Shown here: piece by piece, positions 20,704-30,371 of the stretch
Layout of the letters: each line of letters opens with the position of its first letter
How positions within the stretch are numbered: the first letter of the stretch is position 1
NCBI GenBank assembly: GCA_902623545.1
Contig: CACNUI010000001.1
Span: forward strand, 117,743 to 181,742
Source of the DNA: an uncultured Alphaproteobacteria bacterium
GTDB taxonomy: Bacteria; Pseudomonadota; Alphaproteobacteria; HIMB59; GCA-002718135
DNA length: 64,000 nt
Direction of reading: 5' to 3'
The notes under the pieces: generated by a model
The model's database searches: none
What the model saw: only the letters and a program-made list of their open reading frames with translations
Told to the model about the DNA's origin: nothing
Made by a program: the position numbers and the translations under genes

Positions 20704-21876
20704 ATGTTCAATAAAAATTTAATAATAATATTTTTAAGCTCAACAATTGCATCTTTTGCCCCTGTTGTAACAGTATTATTAAGTGGTATTATCGGAAGTC
20801 AATTAATAGATACCGGTTGGGCAAGTACTCTCCCAATGTCACTCATGATATGTGGTACTTTTATTTTTGCACCTATTGCATCTAAAATTTTTAGTTTAAT
20901 TGGTAGAAAAAAAGGTTTTATAGCTTCATCATTAATGAGTAGTTTTGCTGCTATTATTTGTGCTTATTCAATAACAATTGCAAATTTTTATATTTTTTCA
21001 TTCGGATGTCTATTTATTGGAGCAGCTCATTCTTTTGTTCATCAATATAGGTTTGCAGTTCCTGAGTCAGTTAATAAAGAATTTGTACCTAGAGCTATGT
21101 CCTACATTTTATTACTTGGAATAGTTTCTGCATTATTGGCCTCTAATTTGGCTAATATTTTTAAAAATTTAACTGAAATACGATTTACAGGTTCATTTAT
21201 TTTTTTATCAATAACTGCTTTAATTCCAATATTATTTTTATTTTTTTATACTGATGAAAAAATAAATATTGAAAAATCTAAGTTTGAATTCAATAGAATC
21301 AATTCAATATTAAAAAATCCAAAAATAATATTATCTATAGTTTGTGGAGGAGTTGGCTATTATGTGATGGCTAGTATAATGACGGCCTCATCATTATTTC
21401 TTCATATATTTAAAGAATTTACAATTTTTGAGACTTCTATAGTAATTCAACTTCATATTATAGGAATGTTTTTCCCAAGTTTATTTACAGGTGATTTAAT
21501 TAAAAAATTTGGTCATAATATAATTATTGTTACTGGTGTTTTTTTACTTTTCAGTAGTATTTTTATAAATATTTTATTCCAAACATATTTAGGTTACGCA
21601 GTTGGTTTAATTTTGCTGGGGGTAGGTTGGAATTTTCTATTCTTATGTTCTAGTTCATTACTAGTAGTTTCTTACAAACCTGAAGATAAATATGTTGCTC
21701 AAGGTTCAGCTGATTTCATTATTTTTGCCACTCAAGCAACTGGAAGTTTAAGTGCAGGAATCCTTCTTTATACAACGAGTTGGCAATTTTTAAATTTTAT
21801 GTGTATTCCACTTTTACTTATTGTACTTTATGTAGTTTACTTAACTAACAGTAAAGAGAAACAAATTGTAACTTAA
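20704..21876 (+). CDS. MFS transporter
   Basis: ~12 TM, 390 aa, FSLIGRKKGF loop motif. Confidence 0.75.
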   Translation: MFNKNLIIIFLSSTIASFAPVVTVLLSGIIGSQLIDTGWASTLPMSLMICGTFIFAPIASKIFSLIGRKKGFIASSLMSSFAAIICAYSITIANFYIFSFGCLFIGAAHSFVHQYRFAVPESVNKEFVPRAMSYILLLGIVSALLASNLANIFKNLTEIRFTGSFIFLSITALIPILFLFFYTDEKINIEKSKFEFNRINSILKNPKIILSIVCGGVGYYVMASIMTASSLFLHIFKEFTIFETSIVIQLHIIGMFFPSLFTGDLIKKFGHNIIIVTGVFLLFSSIFINILFQTYLGYAVGLILLGVGWNFLFLCSSSLLVVSYKPEDKYVAQGSADFIIFATQATGSLSAGILLYTTSWQFLNFMCIPLLLIVLYVVYLTNSKEKQIVT

Positions 21877-21906
21877 AAATTTTTAGTTTTAATTTATAAG
21901 AATAGT

Positions 21907-22773
21907 ATGAATAAAAATATACTTTTTATTGGAGCCAATGGCTACATGGGGCACGGCATGTCTTTAAATTTATTAAAACAAAATAATCTTTATGTAATTG
22001 CAAATAGACAAAGAAATAATATTGAAAATCTTATTAAAGAAGGGGCAAAAGAAATAAATTCATATCAAGAAATAAAGAATTTAGATTTAGATTGCTTAAT
22101 GTTATGCGTTACAAATACACCAATAGCCATAGAAATTGCAAATAATGTCAGTCCGTTATTAAAAAACAATACTCTTGTAATAGATTTAACAACTCATAAC
22201 AAAAATGGAACTACAAAAATGAAAGATATATTTGATAAATATAAAATTTCATTTGTTGTATCTCCTGTAATGGGATCAAAGAATGAAAGTCTAAAAGCTA
22301 TATTAGGATCAATATGGGGAGGAGATGAAAATAAGTTTGAAGAATCTAAACTATATTTAGATACATTTTGTAAAAATATTTTTAATTTTGGCTCTGTTGA
22401 AAAGGCTTGCGCTGCGAAACTTTTATCTAATTTTCTATCATTATTAACAACTACCACAGTCATAGAATACTTTAAATCAGCAGAAAAACTTGATGTTGAC
22501 TGGAGAAAATTATTTGAAGTTGCTAAACTTGGTTCTGGTTATTCTGGAGCTTTAGGAAGAATTGCAGAAAAAGCTATATCTGGTGACTATAAAGGATACA
22601 CATTTTCTGTTTCAAATACTCTTAAAGATTTAACCTATATTAACGACCTATTAAAAGATCTACCTAATGCAGAAAAATTTTCTTCTATAGCTAAATCATT
22701 TTATGAAGAATCTGTTGAAAGGGGAAATGGTGATTTTTTAATTAGTGAATTAATTAATAAAGAAAAATATTAA
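21907..22773 (+). CDS. 3-hydroxyisobutyrate dehydrogenase-family oxidoreductase
   Basis: N-terminal GANGYMGHGMSLNLL Rossmann motif; VSPVMGSKNES; AAKLLSNFLS. Confidence 0.8.
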   Translation: MNKNILFIGANGYMGHGMSLNLLKQNNLYVIANRQRNNIENLIKEGAKEINSYQEIKNLDLDCLMLCVTNTPIAIEIANNVSPLLKNNTLVIDLTTHNKNGTTKMKDIFDKYKISFVVSPVMGSKNESLKAILGSIWGGDENKFEESKLYLDTFCKNIFNFGSVEKACAAKLLSNFLSLLTTTTVIEYFKSAEKLDVDWRKLFEVAKLGSGYSGALGRIAEKAISGDYKGYTFSVSNTLKDLTYINDLLKDLPNAEKFSSIAKSFYEESVERGNGDFLISELINKEKY

Positions 22774-22949
22774 TGGATAAAATTGTACCAATTATTTATA
22801 TGGTAGGTGTTTTTTTGTTAATTTTACCAGCTTTTATGAATTCAAATAATAATTTTAAAACTTTTTTTACCAACCTATCAATATGGATAGCAATCATTTT
22901 AGTAATATTTTCTTTATATTATTTTTATAATTTATATTTAAATGATTAA
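22773..22949 (+). CDS. 58-aa small membrane protein (absent from supplied ORF track)
   Basis: ATG overlaps preceding TAA (TAATG); translation MDKIVPIIYMVGVFLLILPAFMNSNNNFKTFFTNLSIWIAIILVIFSLYYFYNLYLND*; stop overlaps next ATG region. Confidence 0.6.
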   Translation: MDKIVPIIYMVGVFLLILPAFMNSNNNFKTFFTNLSIWIAIILVIFSLYYFYNLYLND

Positions 22950-23376
22950 TACATTTCAAAGTGCTCTTTTTTTTATTATTATTTTTACATTAACTTATTT
23001 TTTATTTGTATACCCATTTGAAATTATTAATGAATTTATATTTTTTGAAAAAGAGGAAAGAAGAGTTTCTTTTTTATATACTTTAGTCATATCATCTGTT
23101 TTAGTTTTGTATTATCGTTATCAAAATAAATTTAAATATCTACGATTTATTGTACACGAGGGCGTAGCAATAGGATTTATTAGTTTTATATATGTAAACA
23201 TATTTTTAGTATTAAATTTATTTTTACCATTAAATTCATTTTATGCTGGATTGATTATGTTGATTCTAATAATTTTTACATTTATTCTTTCATATTACTT
23301 TAAATTGATTTTCGACATTAATCGATTTGTAGCTTTATTTAACGATATAATGAGGTCTAATATTAAGTCTAATTAA
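22942..23376 (+). CDS. Uncharacterised membrane protein
   Basis: Coding frame overlapping the small ORF; several TM segments. Confidence 0.55.
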   Translation: MINTFQSALFFIIIFTLTYFLFVYPFEIINEFIFFEKEERRVSFLYTLVISSVLVLYYRYQNKFKYLRFIVHEGVAIGFISFIYVNIFLVLNLFLPLNSFYAGLIMLILIIFTFILSYYFKLIFDINRFVALFNDIMRSNIKSN

Positions 23377-23440
23377 TTAATGAAAATTTTTATTAGAAAG
23401 TTTGACATCATATATACTAATATTTATAGCGCTAGATCAA

Positions 23441-24562
23441 ATGAGTATTCCTACAGTTGCTAAATCAAGAAGACTAAGAAGCACAATATATTCATCTCGT
23501 ATAGAAAAACAGGGTTTAAAATCCTATACCGTTTACAACCATATGCTTCTTCCAGCTGGATTTTCTGATTCATTAGAGGAGTCTTATTATCATCTTAAAG
23601 AACATGTTCAGATATGGGACGTCGCCGCGGAGCGCCAAATACAAATTACTGGTAAAGATGCAAGTGAATTAATACAATTGATGACACCAAGAAATCTATC
23701 TAAATCAATTGAAGGTAAATGCTATTATTGTCCAATAGTTGACGATAATGGATGCCTAATCAACGACCCAGTTATATTAAAATTTAATGATAATAAATGG
23801 TGGGTATCTATAGCTGACTCAGATTTGTTATTATTTGCAAAAGGTTTAGCAATTGGTAAGAATTATGATGTAAATATTTGTGAACCTAATGTTAATATTA
23901 TGGCTGTTCAAGGTCCTAAATCTTTTCCTTTAATGAGTAAGGTCTTTGGAAAAGAAATTCTAGATCTAAAATTTTATAATTTTAAATACTATAATTTTAA
24001 TGGATCATCTTATTTAGTTGCAAGATCAGGCTGGTCAAAACAGGGTGGTTTTGAAATATATGTTGAAGATGATGATGCTGGATTAAAATTGTATGATGAA
24101 TTTTTTAAAATTGGAGATGAATTTAATGTAAAACCTGGTTGCCCTCATCTTATTGAACGAATTGAAAGTGGTTTATTGTCTTATGGAAATGATATTGATC
24201 TTAATGATAATCCATTTGAATGTGGATTTGATAAATTTGTAGATCTTGATAATGAATTTAACTTTCTAGGTAAGGAAAAACTAAAAAAAATTAAACAAAA
24301 TGGAATATCAAAAAAATTAATGGGAGCAATTATAGATATCAAAGATATTCAAATGACTGGATCTCTTAGTTTATTTTTTGAGAATAAAGTTATTGGAGAA
24401 TTAAGATCAGCTGTATATTCGCCAACTTTTGATAGAGTAATTGGAATAGCAATGATAGACAAACCATATTTTAATGTTGAGCAAGAGTTTGAGATAAATT
24501 TAATAGATAAAAGTAATAAAAACATTCATAAAGGAAAAATTTGCGAATTACCTTTTATTTAA
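23441..24562 (+). CDS. dmdA: DMSP demethylase-like protein (GcvT family; ORF-track start 23402)
   Basis: [76 protein letters not shown]-like [33 protein letters not shown] match DmdA as remembered. Confidence 0.75.
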   Translation: MSIPTVAKSRRLRSTIYSSRIEKQGLKSYTVYNHMLLPAGFSDSLEESYYHLKEHVQIWDVAAERQIQITGKDASELIQLMTPRNLSKSIEGKCYYCPIVDDNGCLINDPVILKFNDNKWWVSIADSDLLLFAKGLAIGKNYDVNICEPNVNIMAVQGPKSFPLMSKVFGKEILDLKFYNFKYYNFNGSSYLVARSGWSKQGGFEIYVEDDDAGLKLYDEFFKIGDEFNVKPGCPHLIERIESGLLSYGNDIDLNDNPFECGFDKFVDLDNEFNFLGKEKLKKIKQNGISKKLMGAIIDIKDIQMTGSLSLFFENKVIGELRSAVYSPTFDRVIGIAMIDKPYFNVEQEFEINLIDKSNKNIHKGKICELPFI

Positions 24563-24572
24563 ATACTATTAA

Positions 24573-25460
24573 ATGAGTAAAAATATTCAAGCAGTACTTT
24601 TAGCTTTAATTGCATCATTTTGTGCGGTCTTAATGTCAGTTTTTCTTAAATTGGGTCAACAAGATGCAAATGTATTCACTGTAGGTTTTATGAGATTCTT
24701 CTTTGGATTATTAATTATTTTACCATTTATAATAAAATCAAGATTTAAAATTTATAATACTGCTAATTTAAAACTGCATATTTCACGAAGTATAATAAAT
24801 GTTCCTATGATGATTTTAGGATTTGCTGCATTGATGTATATTCCTTTAGAGCAAATAAAAGCAATTGGTTTTTTAAGTCCAATCTTAGTCGTAATTTTGA
24901 GTGTAATTTTTTTAAAAGAAAGAATTTATTTAATTCGAACTTTTTCGTTGTTATTAGGCTTTATTGGAACTTTAATTATTTTACGACCAGGTATAATTGA
25001 AATTAATATTGGTGTTTATATGGTCCTTCTTTCCGGACTGTTATGGTCAACTGTTATTATTATTACAAAATTTATGTCAAAAACTGACTCTGCTATGACA
25101 ATACTTACATATCAATATACATTTGTATCATTATTTACTTTACCATTAGCTATCATCTATTGGTCTGATCCAACTTTTGCATCAATTTTTTATAGTTTTT
25201 TAGCAGCAATTGTTGGTACTGTTTTGCATCTTTGTATTAATAATTCTTATAAATTAGCAGATTTATCAATTATTCAACCAGTATGGTTTACACAATTAAT
25301 ATTTGCTTCTTTGCTCGGTTTTATAATATTTGGTTCATTACCTGATTTATTTACATGGATTGGTGCAATTTTAGTATTTTCATCTGTACTTATTATTACA
25401 TACAGGGAAAATTACTTAAAAAAAGACATAGCAAAAAGATCTATTCCTCTAAAAAACTAA
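24573..25460 (+). CDS. EamA/DMT-family transporter
   Basis: Ten TM; FLSPILVVILSVIFLKERI...GFIGTLIILRPG. Confidence 0.88.
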   Translation: MSKNIQAVLLALIASFCAVLMSVFLKLGQQDANVFTVGFMRFFFGLLIILPFIIKSRFKIYNTANLKLHISRSIINVPMMILGFAALMYIPLEQIKAIGFLSPILVVILSVIFLKERIYLIRTFSLLLGFIGTLIILRPGIIEINIGVYMVLLSGLLWSTVIIITKFMSKTDSAMTILTYQYTFVSLFTLPLAIIYWSDPTFASIFYSFLAAIVGTVLHLCINNSYKLADLSIIQPVWFTQLIFASLLGFIIFGSLPDLFTWIGAILVFSSVLIITYRENYLKKDIAKRSIPLKN

Positions 25461-25552
25461 GTGTTATTTAATTTATAATTATCCAAGAGGTTTTATTTTG
25501 TTTTAATGAATCGGCTTAGTTTATTATAAGAGTTTAAATTTATAGTAATTAT

Positions 25553-26071
25553 ATGCTTAAAAAATTTGAAAATTTTTTGGAAAATTTTATTTTTAATTCT
25601 AGATGGTTATTAACGCCCATCTATATTGTTCTCGTCTTAACTTTAATTATTATTGGAGTGAAGACAGTTCAAGAATTTTTATACGAAATTACTCATATTT
25701 TTGAAATGACTGTCAATGATCTTTTAATATTTGTCTTACATATTGTTGATTTAGCATTAGTTGCTAATCTTGTATTAATATTAATTATGAGTTCTTACAG
25801 CTCATTTGTTTCAAGAATTGAAGTTGCTGAAGACTCAGTAGATACTCCAAAATTTTTAGGAAAAGTTGGCTTTAAAGATCTTAAACTTAAAGTTATTGCC
25901 TCAATAATTGCAATTAGCTCAATAGGTTTACTGGAAGCTTTTGTTGATACATCTAAAAAAACACCTGAAGAAATTTATTTAATGATCTATATTCATGCTA
26001 TTTTCATTGTGTCAGGTTTATTACTTGCTTTAATGGATTTCTTTAGTAGTAGATCAGATTTAGATGAATAA
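25553..26071 (+). CDS. YqhA/UPF0114-family membrane protein
   Basis: FIFNSRWLLTPIYIVLVLTL, VDLALVANLVLILIMSSYSSFVSRI. Confidence 0.8.
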   Translation: MLKKFENFLENFIFNSRWLLTPIYIVLVLTLIIIGVKTVQEFLYEITHIFEMTVNDLLIFVLHIVDLALVANLVLILIMSSYSSFVSRIEVAEDSVDTPKFLGKVGFKDLKLKVIASIIAISSIGLLEAFVDTSKKTPEEIYLMIYIHAIFIVSGLLLALMDFFSSRSDLDE

Positions 26072-26166
26072 TCTAAATAGTTTTATTTAAGTTATTTAAA
26101 TCTACATGTGTCATCTTGTTACTGAGAATCTCAATATAATTATATACAATAAAATAGGAGGTTTTT

Positions 26167-26580
26167 ATGATAGAAAATTTTGGTGGAAGTATTATTTACC
26201 TAATACTTTTTATTATTCAACTGTTGGGCTTAACATTTTACTGTTATTTAACTATTTTAAATCCCAAAAAAATTATCAATGATTATCAAGTTGGCGAAGG
26301 AGCAATTGCCCCAATTAGACTGATTGGATCTTTTATATTGCCATTAGTATTGGTTGGAATTTATTTGATGTTTACTTCAATTGAAAATATGTGGGTCTAC
26401 TTTGTTCTAGGTCTTATGACTACAGTTTATCAGCTACTTTATGATCTTGGGAATAGAATGGGTATAATTGATAAAAATTATACTGTTGTTAATAAAACTG
26501 AAGATACAATTATTTCTATTGTTTTTGTTATTATTAATGTTGTTCTTATAATTGGACTACAAGATAGAATAGGTTTATAA
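26167..26580 (+). CDS. Uncharacterised membrane protein
   Basis: Four predicted TM segments; AGGAGG-type RBS upstream. Confidence 0.55.
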   Translation: MIENFGGSIIYLILFIIQLLGLTFYCYLTILNPKKIINDYQVGEGAIAPIRLIGSFILPLVLVGIYLMFTSIENMWVYFVLGLMTTVYQLLYDLGNRMGIIDKNYTVVNKTEDTIISIVFVIINVVLIIGLQDRIGL

Positions 26581-26584
26581 AATT

Positions 26585-26611
26585 AGATTGCTGGATTTAT
26601 TCCAGCAATCT
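26585..26611. terminator. Bidirectional intrinsic terminator between convergent genes
   Basis: AGATTGCTGG-ATTTATT-CCAGCAATCT perfect 10-bp stem. Confidence 0.75.
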
Positions 26612-27149
26612 ATCCTAAGCTAAATTCTTTTATTTTATTAAATGGAAAATGATCAGCAATATCCTTCTTTGCATAGTATACTTCTTTTACTATACCTTCT
26701 TCATTAATTAAGACATCTGTTACTGCAATATCAAAATACCCCTTTATTCTAGTTGGAATATAACCTCTAACTAAAGCAGGAAATACTTTATGAGCTTTAA
26801 ATATAAATGTAGCAAACATTTTAGAATAAGATCTTTCTATTTCATATTTTTGAAAATATTTAAAATCAGTATCAGCCAAAACAGTGAAGGGTAGAGGTCC
26901 ATGTTTACCCATAAAATGTTTTAAATTATCCACTGGTGAATGAAATATACCTACATGAGTAAAATTCTTCCCAAACTCTCCAAAACGTTTATTGAATTCG
27001 TGTAATCTTAAATTACAAAAACTGCAGCCAGCTATTCTATAAAAAGTAAGTAAAACCTTTTTACCCTTAGTTTCAGATAAATTAAATATCGAACCGTCAG
27101 GTTTAGGAAGAGTAATTTCATCTATTATATCACCTTGTTTTATTTTCAT
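26610..27149 (-). CDS. AhpC/TSA-like redoxin (peroxiredoxin family)
   Basis: VLLTFYRIAGCSFCNLRLHEFNKR thioredoxin-fold active-site region. Confidence 0.72.
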   Translation of the reverse strand: MKIKQGDIIDEITLPKPDGSIFNLSETKGKKVLLTFYRIAGCSFCNLRLHEFNKRFGEFGKNFTHVGIFHSPVDNLKHFMGKHGPLPFTVLADTDFKYFQKYEIERSYSKMFATFIFKAHKVFPALVRGYIPTRIKGYFDIAVTDVLINEEGIVKEVYYAKKDIADHFPFNKIKEFSLG

Positions 27150-27196
27150 ATTTAAATAATAATACTATAATTTAAAATAATTAATATTAAATTTTA

Positions 27197-27622
27197 ATGA
27201 CAGTTATAATAACCTTTAAATTTATACACTACCTTGCAATAGTATTTTCTGGTGGGGTTTTAGTTGGTAGTGGTGTAATTCAATCTATTCATGCTAAAGC
27301 AAATCAAATTCCTGATTTAACTACGGGAAAGATATTGAAACTACTTGGATATATAGGTCTTTTATCTTTAATTGTCTTGTGGGTATCGGGAGTTATATTA
27401 TCAATTAATCTTTATGGGGGATTAATTATTAATAGTGCATTTACAATCAAAATAATTGCAGCAGGTTTTCTTTTAGGGTTATCCGCTTTTGTGAATTTTC
27501 ATGTTTTAAATTCTTCCAAAAATAACTTACCACCAAACAAAACTATAATGAAAATAGCTACAATGAGTGGAAGAGGGCTTTTAGTTATAGTTTTAATTTC
27601 AGCAGCAATTGCATTTTATTAA
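27197..27622 (+). CDS. CopD-like / uncharacterised four-TM membrane protein
   Basis: HYLAIVFSGGVLVGSG, LLGYIGLLSLIVLWVSGVIL, KIIAAGFLLGL. Confidence 0.45.
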   Translation: MTVIITFKFIHYLAIVFSGGVLVGSGVIQSIHAKANQIPDLTTGKILKLLGYIGLLSLIVLWVSGVILSINLYGGLIINSAFTIKIIAAGFLLGLSAFVNFHVLNSSKNNLPPNKTIMKIATMSGRGLLVIVLISAAIAFY

Positions 27623-27623
27623 T

Positions 27624-28682
27624 TTATAATTTTTTTGCTGCACTTGTTTCTTTAATATTTGTGAGCTTTGTATATCTATCTATCATTTGTGTTGTTTTGT
27701 GACCACTTTGAGCCATAATCTCATGAGTAGGTACACCATTCATTCTAGCCTGAGTAATTGAGCCTATTCTTAGGCTATGACCAGAAATTTTATCACAATT
27801 TTCTATACCTGCATCCTCAGCTCTTCTTTTTAAAATTAAAACAAAACTTGTGTCAGTCAAACTTACTTTTTGATTTTTATTATTAAGAATATATTTTTCT
27901 ATATTGTTAGCTTTGTTAATTTTATAAAAGAGGGGGCCGGAGTCAATTAATGCAACCTCTAACCAATTCTTTAATGCAGATACAGGACAATAAGGTGAGT
28001 TATTTTTAGGTAAATAGATCATTCTCCCTTCTCCTTTTTGATCAGTTTTAGAAAAAGGAATTAAAACCTGAACACCTTCATCTTCAAAATTTAAATGTTC
28101 ATATTTCATGCCTAACAACTCTGATCTTCTGCAAAAACTATAAAATCCAATTAATATTAGAGCTTTATCTCTTATGTTTCTAAAATCATAATTATCCTCT
28201 GGAATTTTATTAATTATTTTCTCAATATCTGCTTTCAAAAGTTCTTTTGCTTGGCCAGATTTGTTATTTTTTTCATCTCTTACAATTGCACTTATTGTTT
28301 CTGATATGTTTGGGTTTTTTCTATCAAATTGAAAACCATTAACTCTGTATTTATAAGTTATAGAGGCTAAAATTCTTTGTATTGTTGACGCTTTATAGGC
28401 AGATGAAGAGTAGGGGTTGTTATTTAATTTTTCTCTTCCTGGAATATTGCTTGTGCCCTTTAATATTTTTGCTTCTGGATCTTCGTGAAGCCAATCCATA
28501 TAATTAGCAGTCAACGCATATGCACTTTCTAAATCATCTACATCTAATGGACTGCAATTGTATTTGTTTTTGCAATAGTCGATAAATTTAAACCAATCAC
28601 CATTGTATTTATCTTGTGTATTTTTAGCCTTGGATTTTTCTTTTAATTTACTTACGTTATCATTTAGTAATATTTTAACCAT
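27624..28682 (-). CDS. Tyrosine recombinase/integrase
   Basis: SAM-like N domain; FCRRSELLGMKYEH (Arg), SGHSLRIGSITQARMNG (HxLR), MAQSGHKTTQMIDRYTK (H...Y nucleophile). Confidence 0.93.
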   Translation of the reverse strand: MVKILLNDNVSKLKEKSKAKNTQDKYNGDWFKFIDYCKNKYNCSPLDVDDLESAYALTANYMDWLHEDPEAKILKGTSNIPGREKLNNNPYSSSAYKASTIQRILASITYKYRVNGFQFDRKNPNISETISAIVRDEKNNKSGQAKELLKADIEKIINKIPEDNYDFRNIRDKALILIGFYSFCRRSELLGMKYEHLNFEDEGVQVLIPFSKTDQKGEGRMIYLPKNNSPYCPVSALKNWLEVALIDSGPLFYKINKANNIEKYILNNKNQKVSLTDTSFVLILKRRAEDAGIENCDKISGHSLRIGSITQARMNGVPTHEIMAQSGHKTTQMIDRYTKLTNIKETSAAKKL

Positions 28683-28690
28683 AATATATA

Positions 28691-28714
28691 TTACGATAAT
28701 TACAGTTATCGTAA
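28691..28714. repeat. Perfect inverted repeat upstream of the integrase (operator candidate)
   Basis: TTACGATAA-TTACAG-TTATCGTAA, 9-nt arms, 6-nt spacer, ~9 nt from the integrase start. Confidence 0.7.
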
Positions 28715-28843
28715 ATAATAGTCAAGTGATAAATATTATATTTATAAATCAATAATTTATATCTATTATCTAATTATATTTATAATATTACAAACTAGAT
28801 ATAGATTTTCACGTGTAATAAAATACTGTATATAGTGTATCAA

Positions 28844-29569
28844 ATGGAACAATTACCGCAGATTTCAGCTGATTCCCAGATCTTTGTATTAACGGGTGCT
28901 GGTATAAGTAAAGAGTCTGGGATTGAGACATTTAGAGACTCTGATGGACTGTGGAATAATCATAGGATTGAGGATGTTGCCAGTCCTGAAGGATTCTATA
29001 GAAACCCTACTCTTGTATACGATTTTTATAATAAACGCCGAAAAGAACTAAACTCAGGAATTAAGCCAAATAGGGCTCATATTTTACTGTATGAATTAGA
29101 AAAAACATATAAAATTCATATAGTTACTCAAAATATCGATAATTTACATGAGATTGGAGGTTCTTCATCAATTATTCACATGCATGGCGAGTTAAATAAA
29201 GCTAGATGTATCATGAATGAAAACCATGTGTTTGAATGGCTAGAAGACCTTAATGAGACCCATAAATGCCCTAAATGTAACTCTCAATTAAGACCTCATA
29301 TCGTTTGGTTTGGGGAAATGCCAATGCAAATGGAAGAAATCCATGATTTAGCTGAAAAATCTAGTTTGTTTGTCTCTATTGGGACTTCTGGTGAGGTCTA
29401 CCCTGCCGCTGGGTTTGTTTCGATGTTCAAAGATATGCAAAAACCAACTGTAGAACTAAATCTCGAACCATCACGCAATCAAGATCAATTTGATTTTACT
29501 ATTCATAAGCCTGCAACAGTTGCTGTGAAAGAATTTAAAGAGTTACTTCTTCAGAATTTAAAAAACTAA
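28844..29569 (+). CDS. cobB: Sir2-family NAD-dependent protein deacylase (ORF-track start 28835)
   Basis: LTGAGISKESGIETFRDSDGLW, TQNIDNLHE, MHGEL, CPKC zinc ligands, RPHIVWFGE. Confidence 0.93.
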   Translation: MEQLPQISADSQIFVLTGAGISKESGIETFRDSDGLWNNHRIEDVASPEGFYRNPTLVYDFYNKRRKELNSGIKPNRAHILLYELEKTYKIHIVTQNIDNLHEIGGSSSIIHMHGELNKARCIMNENHVFEWLEDLNETHKCPKCNSQLRPHIVWFGEMPMQMEEIHDLAEKSSLFVSIGTSGEVYPAAGFVSMFKDMQKPTVELNLEPSRNQDQFDFTIHKPATVAVKEFKELLLQNLKN

Positions 29570-29653
29570 TTTACTCACACTTTTTAAACATGTTTTAACT
29601 AAATATTTTTGCTTAAACTTTTATTCGTAAGAATCATTAGCAATAGTATTTTT

Positions 29654-30109
29654 ATGTCTATTAAACGCATAGATTATAAAGAAGCTCGTGAATATTACAT
29701 TAAAGGAGAAGGAGATGAGTACCCTTCCCTCTATGATGTTGCTCGAGAATTTAAATACTCTTTATCTACTTTAAGAAAAAAAGCAGCAAATGAAGGTTGG
29801 TTAAAAAAAAGAAAAGAAAGAATTAGTCTTCAAGAAACAATGGAAATGCGAAAAGAATTCATGGGTAAAGCAACAAAGTTATCTAATGTAGCCTTTAATG
29901 CAATAAGTGCTGCTGAATACATAATTGGTAAAATTAAAGAAGAGCAGAATGACATTGAGAATGGAAAAAAAGCATTTGATGTAAACATAGCATCAAAGCA
30001 AATATGGTCTCTAAACCAGGCTATGAGTCTTGTTGAAAAAGCACAATTAACTCTCGATGAAATTGAAAATGGAAATATGTCTCCAATGAGTGATATTGGG
30101 TTTATTTAG
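29654..30109 (+). CDS. HTH protein resembling phage terminase small subunit (ORF-track start 29609)
   Basis: SLYDVAREFKYSLSTLRKKAANEGWLKKRKE HTH followed by helical C-terminal region. Confidence 0.5.
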   Translation: MSIKRIDYKEAREYYIKGEGDEYPSLYDVAREFKYSLSTLRKKAANEGWLKKRKERISLQETMEMRKEFMGKATKLSNVAFNAISAAEYIIGKIKEEQNDIENGKKAFDVNIASKQIWSLNQAMSLVEKAQLTLDEIENGNMSPMSDIGFI

Positions 30110-30371
30110 GATTTTTATGTAATAAATTTTTTAATTCTTCTATTTTGTATTTATAATCATCCTTAATTTCTCTTAGCAATTCGTTTTTTTCTTTTTTTGT
30201 TAAAGGTGTTAAATGATTAGAGATGCTCATTAATTTTTTTAAAAATTTCTTTGTATACTTAAGAGCATCTGCCTCATTTTTTTCCATGGCATTTTTGTAC
30301 TCCAATAATTTTTCAAATTCTTTTTTTGAAGCAGGACTATTGCGATCAGGAAATTTAAGTATTTTAGACAT
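30102..30371 (-). CDS. 89-aa charged protein, last gene of the caspase operon
   Basis: ATG overlaps the stop of the preceding caspase gene by 1 nt; no signal peptide; Lys/Glu-rich helical. Confidence 0.6.
   Translation of the reverse strand: MSKILKFPDRNSPASKKEFEKLLEYKNAMEKNEADALKYTKKFLKKLMSISNHLTPLTKKEKNELLREIKDDYKYKIEELKNLLHKNPK

Noticed and set aside
23402-23440. First 13 aa ([13 protein letters not shown]) of the ORF-track dmdA-like ORF
   Set aside because: DmdA-like homology starts at about [14 protein letters not shown]; upstream codons look like leader DNA.
28835-29569. Sir2 gene as a dedicated anti-phage effector (ThsA/DSR-like)
   Set aside because: Stand-alone 244-aa protein with zinc ligands and ordinary CobB motifs; no fused effector domain.
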